This document shows, piece after piece, positions 28,094 through 37,500 of a DNA stretch of 64,000 nucleotides (its first letter is position 1; each line of letters opens with the position of its first letter). A program made the position numbers and the translations under genes. This stretch comes from Arthrobacter russicus (lineage in GTDB: Bacteria; Actinomycetota; Actinomycetes; Actinomycetales; Micrococcaceae). The notes below the pieces were generated by a model that was not told the origin of the DNA, ran no database searches, and saw nothing but the letters and a program-made list of their open reading frames with translations. Location of the stretch: contig NZ_JAVDQF010000001.1 in NCBI RefSeq assembly GCF_031454135.1, positions 3,410,001-3,474,000 of the forward strand, written 5' to 3'.

Positions 28094-28702
28094 TTAGAGG
28101 CTGCCGAGGAGCGACTGCATGGTGGTGATCTCGGCGCTCTGGCTGGCGCTGATCTTCTTCGCCAACGCGGCGACCTTCGGGTCTTGCCCGTTGTCAATCA
28201 CGGACTTGGCCATCTGGATGGCGCCCTGGTGGTGGCTGATCATCCCGGTGAGGAACAGGCGTGCCGCGTCAACCCCAGTGGCGTTCTCCAACGCGGCCAT
28301 GTCGTCCTGCGACATCATGCCGTCGCCCTGCCCCATGCCTGCCATACCGCCGGTGGCGGAGGGTTCGGGCATTCCCCAATCCTTCAGCCAGGACGCCATG
28401 GTGGTGATCTCGGGGCCTTGGGCGTCCTTGATCTGCTGGGCAAGGGCGGTCACCCGCGGGTCGATGCCGTCCTTGCCGAGGATGACATCCGCCATCTGGA
28501 TGGCCTGCTCGTGGTGGGGGATCATCATCGTCACGAACATCTCGTCGGCGGAGTTGAACGTGCCGGCGGTCGGGGATGCCGGCATGGACCCGTTGTCCAT
28601 GCCGGGCATGCCGCCCATATCGTTGCTCTGGGCGCAGCCGGCCAGCAGCAGGGTCGCGGTGATCAGTGCGCCGGAGGCCAGCGCAATTGTGCGTAGTCGC
28701 AT
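28094..28702 (-). CDS. DUF305 lipoprotein
   Basis: A 202-residue protein with a lipoprotein signal (hydrophobic run ending LLAGC, Cys22) and two copies of the DUF305 helical unit, marked by MIPHHEQAIQMAD and MISHHQGAIQMAK. Met and His are abundant (GGMPGMDNGSM, MGQGDGMMSQDDM). DUF305 proteins are ferritin-like helical proteins often found beside copper-resistance genes; binding or buffering of surface copper is a reasonable inference. RBS AAAGGAC lies before the ATG. It is between DUF6153 and the multicopper oxidase on the same strand. Confidence 0.9.
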   Translation of the reverse strand: MRLRTIALASGALITATLLLAGCAQSNDMGGMPGMDNGSMPASPTAGTFNSADEMFVTMMIPHHEQAIQMADVILGKDGIDPRVTALAQQIKDAQGPEITTMASWLKDWGMPEPSATGGMAGMGQGDGMMSQDDMAALENATGVDAARLFLTGMISHHQGAIQMAKSVIDNGQDPKVAALAKKISASQSAEITTMQSLLGSL

Positions 28703-28799
28703 TGTGTATGTCCTTTAGTCAGTCGGAAACAGGGTCGTGATTCGGTGCCCGGGCAGGGCAAAACCTTCTCCCGGGGAGACCAGGAGAACGGGCGGCGAA

Positions 28800-29297
28800 T
28801 CAGGTCCGGCTGATGGACAGGACGAGCAGTGACGGCGGGCGCGGGTGCGGCAGCGCCCGGGCCGTGCCGGGAAGAAGCACGCCACGAGGCAGTGACGTGC
28901 CGGTCAGGGTGAGGAGCGCGGCGGAGACGGCGGCGATCGCGACGGCGAGCAGTGCCATGGCGCACATCATGAGCAGCATCGAATGATCCGGCATTTTCCC
29001 CGGGGCGTCGCAGGCATTGTCGGCGCAGGGAACTCCGCAGCCGTCGCCCGCGCACGGGGAATCGGTGGTCGCCGCGGCGCTCACCGTCATCGGCAGCGTG
29101 CTCTGGGCTGTCTGGGTCTTCTGGGCATGGTGGGCGGCGGAGGACGCGGGCATGCCGGACCCGTTCTGGTCGCCACCGGGAGTCAGCATGTTGTGCATCG
29201 CCAGCAGGCCGACGATCAGGGGGACCGCGAGACCGACCATGAAGACGATGCGACGGGCCGTCCAGCCGGTGCCGGTGAGGGAACGGAGGGCATTCAT
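28800..29297 (-). CDS. DUF6153-family membrane protein
   Basis: A 165-residue protein with an N-terminal membrane helix (about 15-36), a His/Met/Cys-containing extracytoplasmic segment (HHAQKTQ, then CAGDGCGVPCADNACDAPG) and a second helix (about 105-130). The layout and Cys/Met/His content fit DUF6153, a family known mostly from actinobacterial copper loci; its biochemistry is not established. The Cys-rich loop looks suited to binding metal ions outside the cell. AAGGGGG precedes the start. It lies about 210 bases downstream of csoR, so it may have its own promoter. Confidence 0.75.
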   Translation of the reverse strand: MNALRSLTGTGWTARRIVFMVGLAVPLIVGLLAMHNMLTPGGDQNGSGMPASSAAHHAQKTQTAQSTLPMTVSAAATTDSPCAGDGCGVPCADNACDAPGKMPDHSMLLMMCAMALLAVAIAAVSAALLTLTGTSLPRGVLLPGTARALPHPRPPSLLVLSISRT

Positions 29298-29509
29298 CCG
29301 CCGGTTCCCCCTTCAGGTTCAGGTTGCTGCCCGCCCTGCACGACGGTAGCGGCGCGGACAAACCGCGGTGACACCATTGTCCCGCTCAAGCGGGGTGTTG
29401 GTAAGGGTCGAAAGTCCCTGTCGAGCCGGCGCGCGGTCGCAGTCCTCATCAGAGTCGTGCTCCTCTCGTCCGGCCGGAACGGCATGCGGTGGGTCAGGCG
29501 GTGGGGTTG

Positions 29510-29791
29510 TCAGGATCGGACCAGGCGGGCGATGGCGGCGCTGGCTTCCCGGAGTTTGTCTTCGGCGACGGTCCCGCCTTGTTCGGTGGCTTCGGCGACG
29601 CAGTGCATCAGGTGGTCATCCTGCAGCGCCAGGGCGACCGCTTCGAGCGCCCGGGTGGTGGCGGAGACCTGGGTGAGGACGTCGATGCAGTAGGTGTCCT
29701 CTTCGATCATCCGCGCCACCCCGCGCACCTGGCCCTCGACCCGGCGCAGCCGGGCCAGAAGGGCGTCCTTGTTGCCTACGTAGCCGTGCAT
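29510..29791 (-). CDS. csoR: CsoR-type copper-sensing repressor
   Basis: A 93-residue all-helical repressor of the CsoR/RcnR family. The Cu(I) ligands have the exact CsoR spacing: a Cys in YCIDVL, a His 25 residues later and a Cys four residues after that (DDHLMHC). The N-terminal LLARLRRVEGQVRGVARMIEED is the family signature. Apo-CsoR binds a GC-rich palindrome and releases it on binding Cu(I). A matching palindrome lies at 32588-32606 before the upstream ATPase gene. The gene is 17 bases after the ATPase stop, so it is probably autoregulated. RBS AAAAGGA precedes the ATG. Confidence 0.95.
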   Translation of the reverse strand: MHGYVGNKDALLARLRRVEGQVRGVARMIEEDTYCIDVLTQVSATTRALEAVALALQDDHLMHCVAEATEQGGTVAEDKLREASAAIARLVRS

Positions 29792-29808
29792 GGGGATCCT
29801 TTTCGGGT

Positions 29809-32544
29809 TTAGTGCTGCGGGTGGCCGTAGCGGTGCGGGTCGGCGTCGAAGGCGGCGGCGCAGCCGGTGGAGCAGAAGGAGAACGTCGTCCCGTCGTGCT
29901 CGCGGGTTGCCGCCGCGGTGGCCGGATCGATCTTCATGCCGCAGACCGGGTCGATGACCAGGGTGCTGCCGGTGGGGTGCTCGTCGTGGTGTGTCATGGG
30001 ATTCTCCTCGTGGGTGTGCTGTTTGCCGATCTCGACCACCGGTTCGGTGCTCGAGGCTCCGGCCGGGATGGCCGGGGGCTTGGGGGTGAACCGGCGCAGC
30101 CGGCTCGAGTTGGTGACGACGGAGAGGGAGGACAGGGCCATCGCGGCGGCGGCGATCATCGGGCTGAGCAGCAGCCCGAACGCCGGGTAGAGCACCCCGG
30201 CGGCGAGGGGGATGCCGATGATGTTGTACCCGAACGCGAAGCCCAGGTTCTGGCGGATGTTGCGCATCGTGGCGCGGGACAGGTCGATCGCCGTCACCAG
30301 ACCGGCGAGGTTGCCGGAGATCAGGGTGATGTCGGAGGCTTCGATCGCGACGTCCGTCCCGGTGCCGATCGCCGACCCGACATCGGCCTGCGCCAGGGCC
30401 GGGGCGTCGTTGATGCCGTCACCGACCATGCCGACGACACGGCCTTCGGCCTGCAGACGCCGAACTTCGGCGGCTTTGTGCTGGGGCATCACTTCGGCGA
30501 CGACCCGGGCGATGCCGACCTGCCGGGCGATCGCCGCAGCGGTGGTGCGGTTGTCGCCGGTCATCATCACCACATCGACCCCGCGGGCGGCAAGGCCCGC
30601 GATCGCGGCGGCCGAGCCGTCCTTGATGGTGTCCGCCACACCGATCACCCCGGCCGGGACACCGTCGACCGCGACGAGCATCGGGGTCTTGCCGTCCGCA
30701 GCGAGAGCATCCACATCCGCGGCGAGACCGGTGACGTCGGCGCCAGCCCCGGTGAGCAGGCGGGCATTGCCCACCAGCACGGTCCTGCCGCCCACCCGAG
30801 CGCGCACCCCCTGCCCGGTGATCGACTCGAAACCATCCGCCCGCTGGATCTCGAGGTTGCGGTCCTTCGCGCCGGCGACGATCGCGGCCGCCAGGGGGTG
30901 CTCGGAATCACGTTCGGCCGCCGCGGTCAGTGCCAGCACCTCGTCACTGTCGAACCCGTAGGCGGGGAGCACGTCGGTCAGGGCCGGGGTGCCGTTGGTG
31001 ATGGTGCCGGTCTTGTCGAGGATGACGGTGTTGACCTTGTGCGCGGTCTCGAGCGCCTCCGCTGAGCGGATCAGGATGCCGTTGGAGGCGGCCTTGCCGG
31101 TGGCGACGGTGATGGACAGCGGGGTCGCCAGCCCGAGCGCGCAGGGGCAGGCGATGATCAGCACGGCGACGGCCGCGACCAGGGCGAACACTCCGGCCGG
31201 AGGCGGGCCGAACACCCACCAGGCGGCGAAGGTCCAGATCGCGATCGCCATCACCGCCGGCACGAAATACGAGGAGACTTTGTCGGCGAGCCGTTGGATC
31301 GGCGCCTTGGAGCCCTGGGCCTCACGGACCAGCTTGATTATCTGGGCGAGCATGGTGTTCGCGCCGACCTTCGTCGCCGTGTACCGGAACGATCCGGTCT
31401 GGTTGACGGTCGCGCCGATCACCGTGTCGCCGACCGTCTTGACGGCGGGGATCGGCTCCCCGGTGATCATCGACTCGTCGACGGGCGACGAGCCCTCGAT
31501 GACCTGCCCGTCCACCGGTAGCTTCTCACCCGGGCGGATGACGATGACATCGCCGACGGCGACCTCGTCGATCGGGATCTCCAGCTCGCTGTCTCCGCGG
31601 ACGACCCGGGCGGTGCGCGGCTGCAAGCCGATCAGGGTGCGGATCGCCTCACCCGTCCCGGCCTTCGCCCGGGTCTCCAAAAGCCGGCCGAGGAGGATCA
31701 GGGTCAGGATAACGCCGACCGCCTCGAAATACACCCCGCGCGCCGCCTCCGGCAGCACCCAGGGCAGGAACGTCGCGACCAGGCTGAACCCATATGCCGC
31801 GATCGACCCGAGCGTGATCAGCGAGTTCATCTCCGCGGCACGGTGCGCGAGCGCAAGCCACCCGGTGCGGTGGATCGGCCACCCGGTGTAGAACATCACC
31901 GGGGTGATCAGCAGGAACTGGAACCAGGGCGTCAACAGCAGAGACGGCACCCACATCGCCCCGAACACCTCGTGCGCCATCACCGCCAAGAACACCGGCA
32001 GAGTCAGCACCGCGCCGACGATCACCCGGCGCAGCAGATCCGCGATCTCCTTGCCATGCTCAGCCGCCTCCTGGTCGCCGAGATCCTCCACCGGCGGACC
32101 GCCCACCTCGACCGGAGCGTCCCTGGTATCCGCCGGACGCTCAAGAACCGCCGTTGCCGCGGTGGACCCGCTGGCCGAACCGGCGACGACCTTGACCGTA
32201 CCGTGCAGCATGTTCATCCCGCAGGCGAACTCGAAATCCCCGACCTCGCCGGGGACGAACTCCACCGCCGTGGTCGCATACGCGGGCAGGCTCTGGTTCA
32301 CCTTGAAATCGGGGAACACCACCCGCGAGGAGCAGTCACCGGTCTCCTGCCGATCGAACAACAGCCGGGTCCGCACCCCCTGCACCAGTTCTACGACGCT
32401 CGGGGAGTAGCCGCCCTTGACCGTGATCGTCTGCACCTGAAGATCCCCGTCGACGGCGGCCCGCTCCGACGCACGCGGGGCGAAGAAATACCACGCAAGA
32501 AGCCCCGTCAGGGCCAAGGCGCCGACAACCACGATCACATCCAT
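29809..32544 (-). CDS. copA: Copper P-type ATPase with N-terminal cupredoxin-like and C-terminal YHS domains
   Basis: A 911-residue protein of unusual build. Residues 1-20 are a membrane helix; about 35-125 form a cupredoxin-like domain ending [13 protein letters not shown], with Cys, Met and His as copper ligands. About 170-830 are a Cu(I) ATPase core with [25 protein letters not shown] and [10 protein letters not shown]. The last 60 residues are a YHS/TRASH-type metal domain ([18 protein letters not shown]). There is no classical CxxC metal-binding domain, so the fused domains probably deliver or sense copper. It is the first gene of the leftward copper operon, with csoR 17 bases downstream. 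Confidence 0.9.
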   Translation of the reverse strand: MDVIVVVGALALTGLLAWYFFAPRASERAAVDGDLQVQTITVKGGYSPSVVELVQGVRTRLLFDRQETGDCSSRVVFPDFKVNQSLPAYATTAVEFVPGEVGDFEFACGMNMLHGTVKVVAGSASGSTAATAVLERPADTRDAPVEVGGPPVEDLGDQEAAEHGKEIADLLRRVIVGAVLTLPVFLAVMAHEVFGAMWVPSLLLTPWFQFLLITPVMFYTGWPIHRTGWLALAHRAAEMNSLITLGSIAAYGFSLVATFLPWVLPEAARGVYFEAVGVILTLILLGRLLETRAKAGTGEAIRTLIGLQPRTARVVRGDSELEIPIDEVAVGDVIVIRPGEKLPVDGQVIEGSSPVDESMITGEPIPAVKTVGDTVIGATVNQTGSFRYTATKVGANTMLAQIIKLVREAQGSKAPIQRLADKVSSYFVPAVMAIAIWTFAAWWVFGPPPAGVFALVAAVAVLIIACPCALGLATPLSITVATGKAASNGILIRSAEALETAHKVNTVILDKTGTITNGTPALTDVLPAYGFDSDEVLALTAAAERDSEHPLAAAIVAGAKDRNLEIQRADGFESITGQGVRARVGGRTVLVGNARLLTGAGADVTGLAADVDALAADGKTPMLVAVDGVPAGVIGVADTIKDGSAAAIAGLAARGVDVVMMTGDNRTTAAAIARQVGIARVVAEVMPQHKAAEVRRLQAEGRVVGMVGDGINDAPALAQADVGSAIGTGTDVAIEASDITLISGNLAGLVTAIDLSRATMRNIRQNLGFAFGYNIIGIPLAAGVLYPAFGLLLSPMIAAAAMALSSLSVVTNSSRLRRFTPKPPAIPAGASSTEPVVEIGKQHTHEENPMTHHDEHPTGSTLVIDPVCGMKIDPATAAATREHDGTTFSFCSTGCAAAFDADPHRYGHPQH

Positions 32545-32587
32545 GTTCCGACTTTCTGCTCAGCGGCACGAACAACCCGAAGCGTAT

Positions 32588-32606
32588 CATACCCCTTAGG
32601 GGTATA
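32588..32606. promoter_or_regulatory. CsoR-type copper operator between divergent genes
   Basis: The sequence CATACCCCTTAGGGGTATA contains a near-perfect palindrome (ATACCCC/GGGGTAT around a TTA centre), the known form of CsoR sites. It overlaps TATACT on the plus strand (32603-32608) and TATGAT on the minus strand, which can serve as -10 boxes for the SHOCT gene and the copper ATPase. A bound repressor would block both directions. Confidence 0.85.
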
Positions 32607-32767
32607 CTAGGCCTGGTGATGGGCAGCTGCTCATTTTCACCAGCTCCCGCTCCGCTTAAGTGGGACCAAAGACCTTGGCGCACGGCTTCGGCTTGCGCCA
32701 GGCTTGCAGGAAGCGGTGCGGTTACGCCCTCGTAGGAAGCACGTTCAGGCTTGGAGAGGCACAGATC

Positions 32768-33013
32768 ATGATGTGGGGATACGGATACAACGGCTGGGGC
32801 TGGATGTGGCTGGTCGGCGCCGTGGTTCTTGTCTGCGTCGTGGTTCTTGTCGTCGTTCTGGTTCGCAACTCGATGGCGCCCAGCCGCGGCCGCGAGGCGG
32901 TCACCACGGGGAGCCCGACAGCGCGCCACATCCTCGATGAGCGATACGCACGCGGTGAACTGACCGCTGAGGAGTATCGCGAGATGCTCAAGAATCTGGG
33001 CGGCGGAGCGTAG
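32768..33013 (+). CDS. SHOCT-domain small membrane protein
   Basis: An 81-residue protein: a Trp/Tyr/Gly-rich start (MMWGYGYNGWGWM), one strong membrane helix (about 15-38) and a C-terminal SHOCT motif (ILDERYARGELTAEEYREMLKNL). The start follows GGAGAGG by several bases; the open frame continues upstream but without a site. SHOCT proteins of this short form are common in metal-resistance clusters and have no proven activity. It is divergent from the copper ATPase and shares the CsoR operator, so copper induction is likely. Confidence 0.85.
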   Translation: MMWGYGYNGWGWMWLVGAVVLVCVVVLVVVLVRNSMAPSRGREAVTTGSPTARHILDERYARGELTAEEYREMLKNLGGGA

Positions 33014-33110
33014 GCGCGGCCGTCGCTCGGCAACGGCCAGCCTCAGAGTCGTTCATGACGTCAGTGCAGGTGTCCTCCCGGATTCCGTTCCGGAAGGAGA
33101 AGAGGACATC

Positions 33111-33632
33111 GTGACCAATTGGTGCGTCATCACGGGAGGCCCCAGCTCGGGCAAGACCACGACCGTGAACCTGCTCCGCGATCGCGGCTTCAGCACGACG
33201 ATCGAGCATGCCAGGCACTACATCGACCTCCGGCGAATCGGCGGTGAAACCGTCGACGAGATCCGCGCACGACAACGCGAGTTCCAACGAGGCGTGCTGG
33301 AGATGCAGCTGAAGCAGGAGGCGGCACTGGATCCCGACCAGGTCGTGTTTCTGGACCGCGCGATTCCCGACTCGCTGGCCTACTACCGCTTCCTCGACTT
33401 GGAACCGGATCCGCGCCTGCTCCAAGCGTTGAAGACCGTGTCCTACAAGAAGACCTTCCTCCTTGACCTTCTTCCTCTCGAGAGCGACTACGCACGCACC
33501 GAAGATCAGGCAGACCAGCAGACCATTCATCGCCTGCTTACCGAGGTCTACACCAGCTTGCCGACCCCGGTGATCCGGGTGCCGGTTCTGAGCCCCGACG
33601 ACCGGGCGGACTTCATCGTCTCGTCGTTGTGA
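33111..33632 (+). CDS. AAA_28-type P-loop NTPase/kinase-like protein
   Basis: A 173-residue P-loop protein. Walker A is GGPSSGKTT near the N-terminus; FLDRAIPDSLAYYRFL is the typical second block of the AAA_28 (NadR-kinase-like) family, and a Lys/Arg lid follows (KKTFLLDLLPLESDYARTEDQ). Such proteins resemble nucleoside or nucleotide kinases; the substrate is unknown. It starts at GTG after AAGGAGAAGAGG. It follows the SHOCT gene by 97 bases on the same strand and may be co-expressed with it. Confidence 0.8.
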   Translation: MTNWCVITGGPSSGKTTTVNLLRDRGFSTTIEHARHYIDLRRIGGETVDEIRARQREFQRGVLEMQLKQEAALDPDQVVFLDRAIPDSLAYYRFLDLEPDPRLLQALKTVSYKKTFLLDLLPLESDYARTEDQADQQTIHRLLTEVYTSLPTPVIRVPVLSPDDRADFIVSSL

Positions 33633-33720
33633 GGGTCTGTCAGAATTTTTGTGTAACTGGTTCGGCGTGATGCTCAGGCCGCCCAGCGCGATCGACCTTG
33701 CCGCTTTGGCCGCGCCGGAG
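33633..33720 (+). mobile_element. Possible IS256-type terminal remnant
   Basis: Directly after the stop codon of the P-loop gene comes GGGTCTGTCAGAATTTTTGT, which resembles the terminal repeats of actinobacterial IS256-family elements. No transposase frame or second end was found here, so this would be a solo end. The extent is a guess, and the resemblance is from memory. Confidence 0.3.
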
Positions 33721-33958
33721 CGGACATGAACGAGTGGCGGCAGGCGGGCAATTACTCGGTAGATTCTCGTCTAGGACTGGTCCAACGGCTAAGCCCGCCC
33801 CGCGCGCGCGAGCACCCCAAGGCCCGACCCCCCGCCTGCTTCTGACCACTTCCGACCTTGCCACGCTTCTTGCAGATCGAGGATCGTGCGAGTCGTCAAT
33901 TGGATAGTCCGTGCCGCGTGAGATTCTTTTCCTGACGGGCACGGACGAAGGAGCGGTT

Positions 33959-34482
33959 GTGGCTAGCGGGTTCAAGATCAACAAGCAGGGCATCCTGCAA
34001 TTCACCCGTGAATTGGAGCGCGAATTCGCGAAGCACCCGGTTCGCGTCCCCGTCGAAGCGGACCCTCACGGCCTCAAGCCCGCGCTGACTGTCAACAACT
34101 ACAACGGACCTGTCGTCACCGTCACGGGTGACCACGCCCAGCTCGCGTGGGACAACAGCGGCACGGCGACCCAGGCGCAGAGCCGCGTCGAGGAGATCGC
34201 TCCCGGTTATGAGGATCTCGCCGCACTCTCACTGATCTGCTGGCGAATTTGCCCGACCTCCCCCTCGGTGCAGATGAGGCCGAAGTGCGGGCCGCGGTTG
34301 AAACAGTCCTGGGCGAGGTCACGAGACCCAAGCCCGATCAGAGCGTCGTCAAGCGTGGTCTGACCATGGTCAAAGGATTGCTGGCTCCGATCGCCACCGG
34401 GGTGGGAGCAGCCCTCACCGCCGAGTCGACGGAGGCTGCGCGGCATGTGATCGAAGCCCTGGGTCGCAATCTGCCATTCTGA
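33959..34482 (+). pseudogene. Unknown ICE protein, frameshifted
   Basis: The gene begins at GTG 33959 after GAAGGAG. The first 88 residues (VASGFKINKQGILQ, then LTVNNYNGPVVTVTGDHAQLAWDN) run to GYEDLAA near 34220. There the natural continuation changes frame: another frame reads LTDLLANLPDLPLGADEAEVRAAVETVLGEV and ends at 34482. An extra TC in GCACTCTCACTG (34224-34235) would explain it. The restored protein would have about 174 residues, with a C-terminal helical region. The family is unknown. It lies 90 bases before the relaxase. Either a recent mutation or a sequence error. Confidence 0.6.
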
Positions 34483-34572
34483 GGCGGAGCAGTCGTGGGC
34501 CGAAATGCGACGCGCGCGCGCATCGTAGCCCTCTGACGGGGTACACGCACCTGTGCCGCAAGGGGTGCGGTA

Positions 34573-37500
34573 GTGACGGTTTCGATGCGCGTCATGTCGG
34601 CAGGCGATGGCTACCGCTATCTGCTGCGGACGGTGGCAGCGGCGGACGGCGATCGGGCGTTGTCGACGCCGTTGACGAGGTACTACGCCGAGAAAGGCAC
34701 GCCGCCGGGGTTCTGGCTGGGCTCCGGCCTGCCGATGCTCGGCGGCGGCGAACTGAGCGAACACGAGACGGTCTCTGAGGCGCAGCTCGAGCTGCTGCTG
34801 GGCTTAGGCCGCGATCCGATCACCGGAAATCCACTAGGGCGCGCCTACCCGGTCTACGAGCCGGTCGAGACGCGCATCACCGAGCGCATCGCCGCGCTGG
34901 ACGCGGCGTTGACCGTGGACGAGCGGGCCGACGCGATTACCCGCATCGAGACCGAAGCGAGAGCGAAAGGGACGCGACGGGCCGTTGCTGGCTACGATTT
35001 CACCTTCTCGGTGCCCAAGTCGGTGTCGGCGCTCTGGGCGGTCGCGGACGCCGGCACGCAAGCCCTGATCGCGAAGGCGCATCACCAGGCCGTTGCGGAG
35101 GTCGTTGCGTTCATGGAGCGCGAGGTTGTAGCCACCCGCGCCGGTGCAACAGCCCGCGACGGGGCCGTTGCGCAGGTTGACACCTTCGGCCTGGTCGCAA
35201 CGGCCTATGACCACTATGACTCGCGCTCCAACGACCCTCATCTACACACGCACGTCGTCGTGAGCAACAAGGTGAAGACCGTCCTCGACGCTCGGTGGCG
35301 GAGTCTGGACGGGCGTCCGATGCATGCCGCGGTCGTGGCCTTGTCTGAGATGCACGAGGGGATCATCGCCGACCACGTCACCCGCCTGTTCGGCCTCGGC
35401 TGGCAGCCGCGTGATCGCGGTCGGGATCGGAACCCGACCTGGGATATCGAGGGCGTGCCGCTGGAATTGATCGAGGAGTTCTCCTCCCGTTCGGCACAGA
35501 TCGATCGGGAAGCACGCCGTCTCGTTGAGCAGTATGTCGAGGGACGCGGGCGGCAGCCATCAAAGGCCACGATCCTCAAGCTCCGGGCGCAGGCCACGCT
35601 CTCGACCAGGCCCGAGAAGCAGATCCACTCGCTTGCCGAGCTGACCGCGGAGTGGCGGGCTCGCGCGACCCGGGTGCTCGGACGAGACGCGACACGATGG
35701 GCCAGGCAGCTCGCCGGTGAACCGACGGCGCGCTCCCTGTTGCGGGCCGACGACGTGCCGCTGGAGCAGGTCGAGGAGATCGGGCGCCTTGTGGTCGGCA
35801 TTGTTGGCGAGAAGCGATCGACGTGGCGGCGATGGAACCTGCACGCCGAGGCGTCCCGCCAGATCAAGGGCTGGCGCTTCGCTTCTACAGAAGACCGCCA
35901 GGCGATCACCGGGATGATCGCCGACGCGGCGGAGAACGTATCGCTGCGGCTGACCCCGCCGGAGCTCGCGGTCTCGCCGCCGGAGTTTCAGCGTGCGGAC
36001 GGCACTAGCGTCTTCCGTCCCCGCTATTCGGCCCTGTACTCGTCACAGGAGCTGCTTGACGCCGAGGACCGGCTCTTGGAGCGATCCCGCAGGACCGACG
36101 CTCCGGGAGTGCCGCTTGCCACCGTCGAGGACGTGGCAGCTCGCCCGGACGCCCGCGGTCGCGTCTTGAGCGTTGACCAGGCTGAGGCGATCACCGCGAT
36201 CGCGGTTTCTGGCCGCACCGTTGACGTGTTGGTCGGGCCGGCCGGGGCTGGGAAGACGACTGCGATGACGGCGCTGCGCGCCGCGTGGGAGGCCGAGCAC
36301 GGACCCGGTAGCGTCGTCGGGCTCGCTCCGTCCGCCGCTGCTGCTGAGGTCCTGGCTGGCGATCTCGGGATCGCGACGGAGAACACCGCGAAGTGGCTGC
36401 AGGAGCACCGCCAGAACGGTGCGACGTTCGCAGCAGGCCAACTCGTCGTCGTGGACGAGGCATCGCTCGCCGGGACCTTCACCCTCGACGCGATCACCCA
36501 CCTCACCGAGACGGCCGGGGCAAAGACGCTGTTGGTCGGCGATTGGGCGCAACTGCAATCCGTTGACGCAGGCGGCGCGTTCGCATTGCTGGTCCATGAC
36601 CGAGACAATGCGCCGGAGCTGGCCGACATCCACCGCTTCGCCAACGAGTGGGAGAAGCTCGCCTCGCTCGAGTTGCGCCACGGACGCCCCACAGCGATCG
36701 ACGCCTACCAGGAGCACGGCCGCATCCGAGGAGGCACGACCGAGGAGATCACCGAAGCGGCCTACACCGCCTGGCGGACCGACGTGACCCTGGGAAAAGC
36801 GAGCATCCTGGTCGCCCAGACCCGCGAACTCGTCGGGAATCTCAACGAGCGCGCCCGCCTCGACCGCATACTGCTCGGCGAGGTCGACGCAGAGCACGAG
36901 GTCTCCCTGAATGGTGGCTTCGTCGCCTCGGTCGGTGACGCCATCATCACCCGACACAACGACCGACGCCTGAGCACCCGGGCCGGCGAGTGGGTTCGGA
37001 ACGGCACCCGCTGGACTGTCACGAAGCTGCATGCCGACGGCGCGATGACGGTACGCCGCTCCGGCCGTCGCTGGGGATCATCCATCGTGCTTCCCGCCGA
37101 GTATGTCGCCGAGCACGTCGACCTCGGCTACGCCGTGACCGGCCACGGCGCCCAAGGCGTCACCATCGATACCGCGCACGCGGTCGTCACCCCCGAGACC
37201 ACCCGGGAGAACCTGTACGTCGCACTCACCCGCGGCAGCGAGTCGAACATCGCCTATGTCGCCACCGATCGACCTGACGAGCTGCACGGCGGGCCGCACG
37301 ACGGCGACCACAACAGCGACACCGCCGTCACCGTGCTCGCCGGGGTTCTCCAGCACATCGGCGCTGAGCCCTCAGCGCACGAAGCGATCGTCGCGGAGCA
37401 GGAGATCTGGACGAATATCGGCCAGCTCGCCGCCGAATACGAGACGATCGCCGCCGCCGCGCAGCACGACCGTTGGGCAGGCCTCATCCGCCGCAGTCCG

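Noticed and set aside
29381-29394. Short palindrome CCCGCTCAAGCGGG as a terminator after csoR
   Set aside because: The stem is short, lies over 100 bases past the csoR stop and has no T-tract on the minus strand.
34249-34482. Separate small gene starting at TTG 34249
   Set aside because: The frame continues sensibly upstream and lacks a ribosome binding site; it is better explained as the second half of a frameshifted gene.
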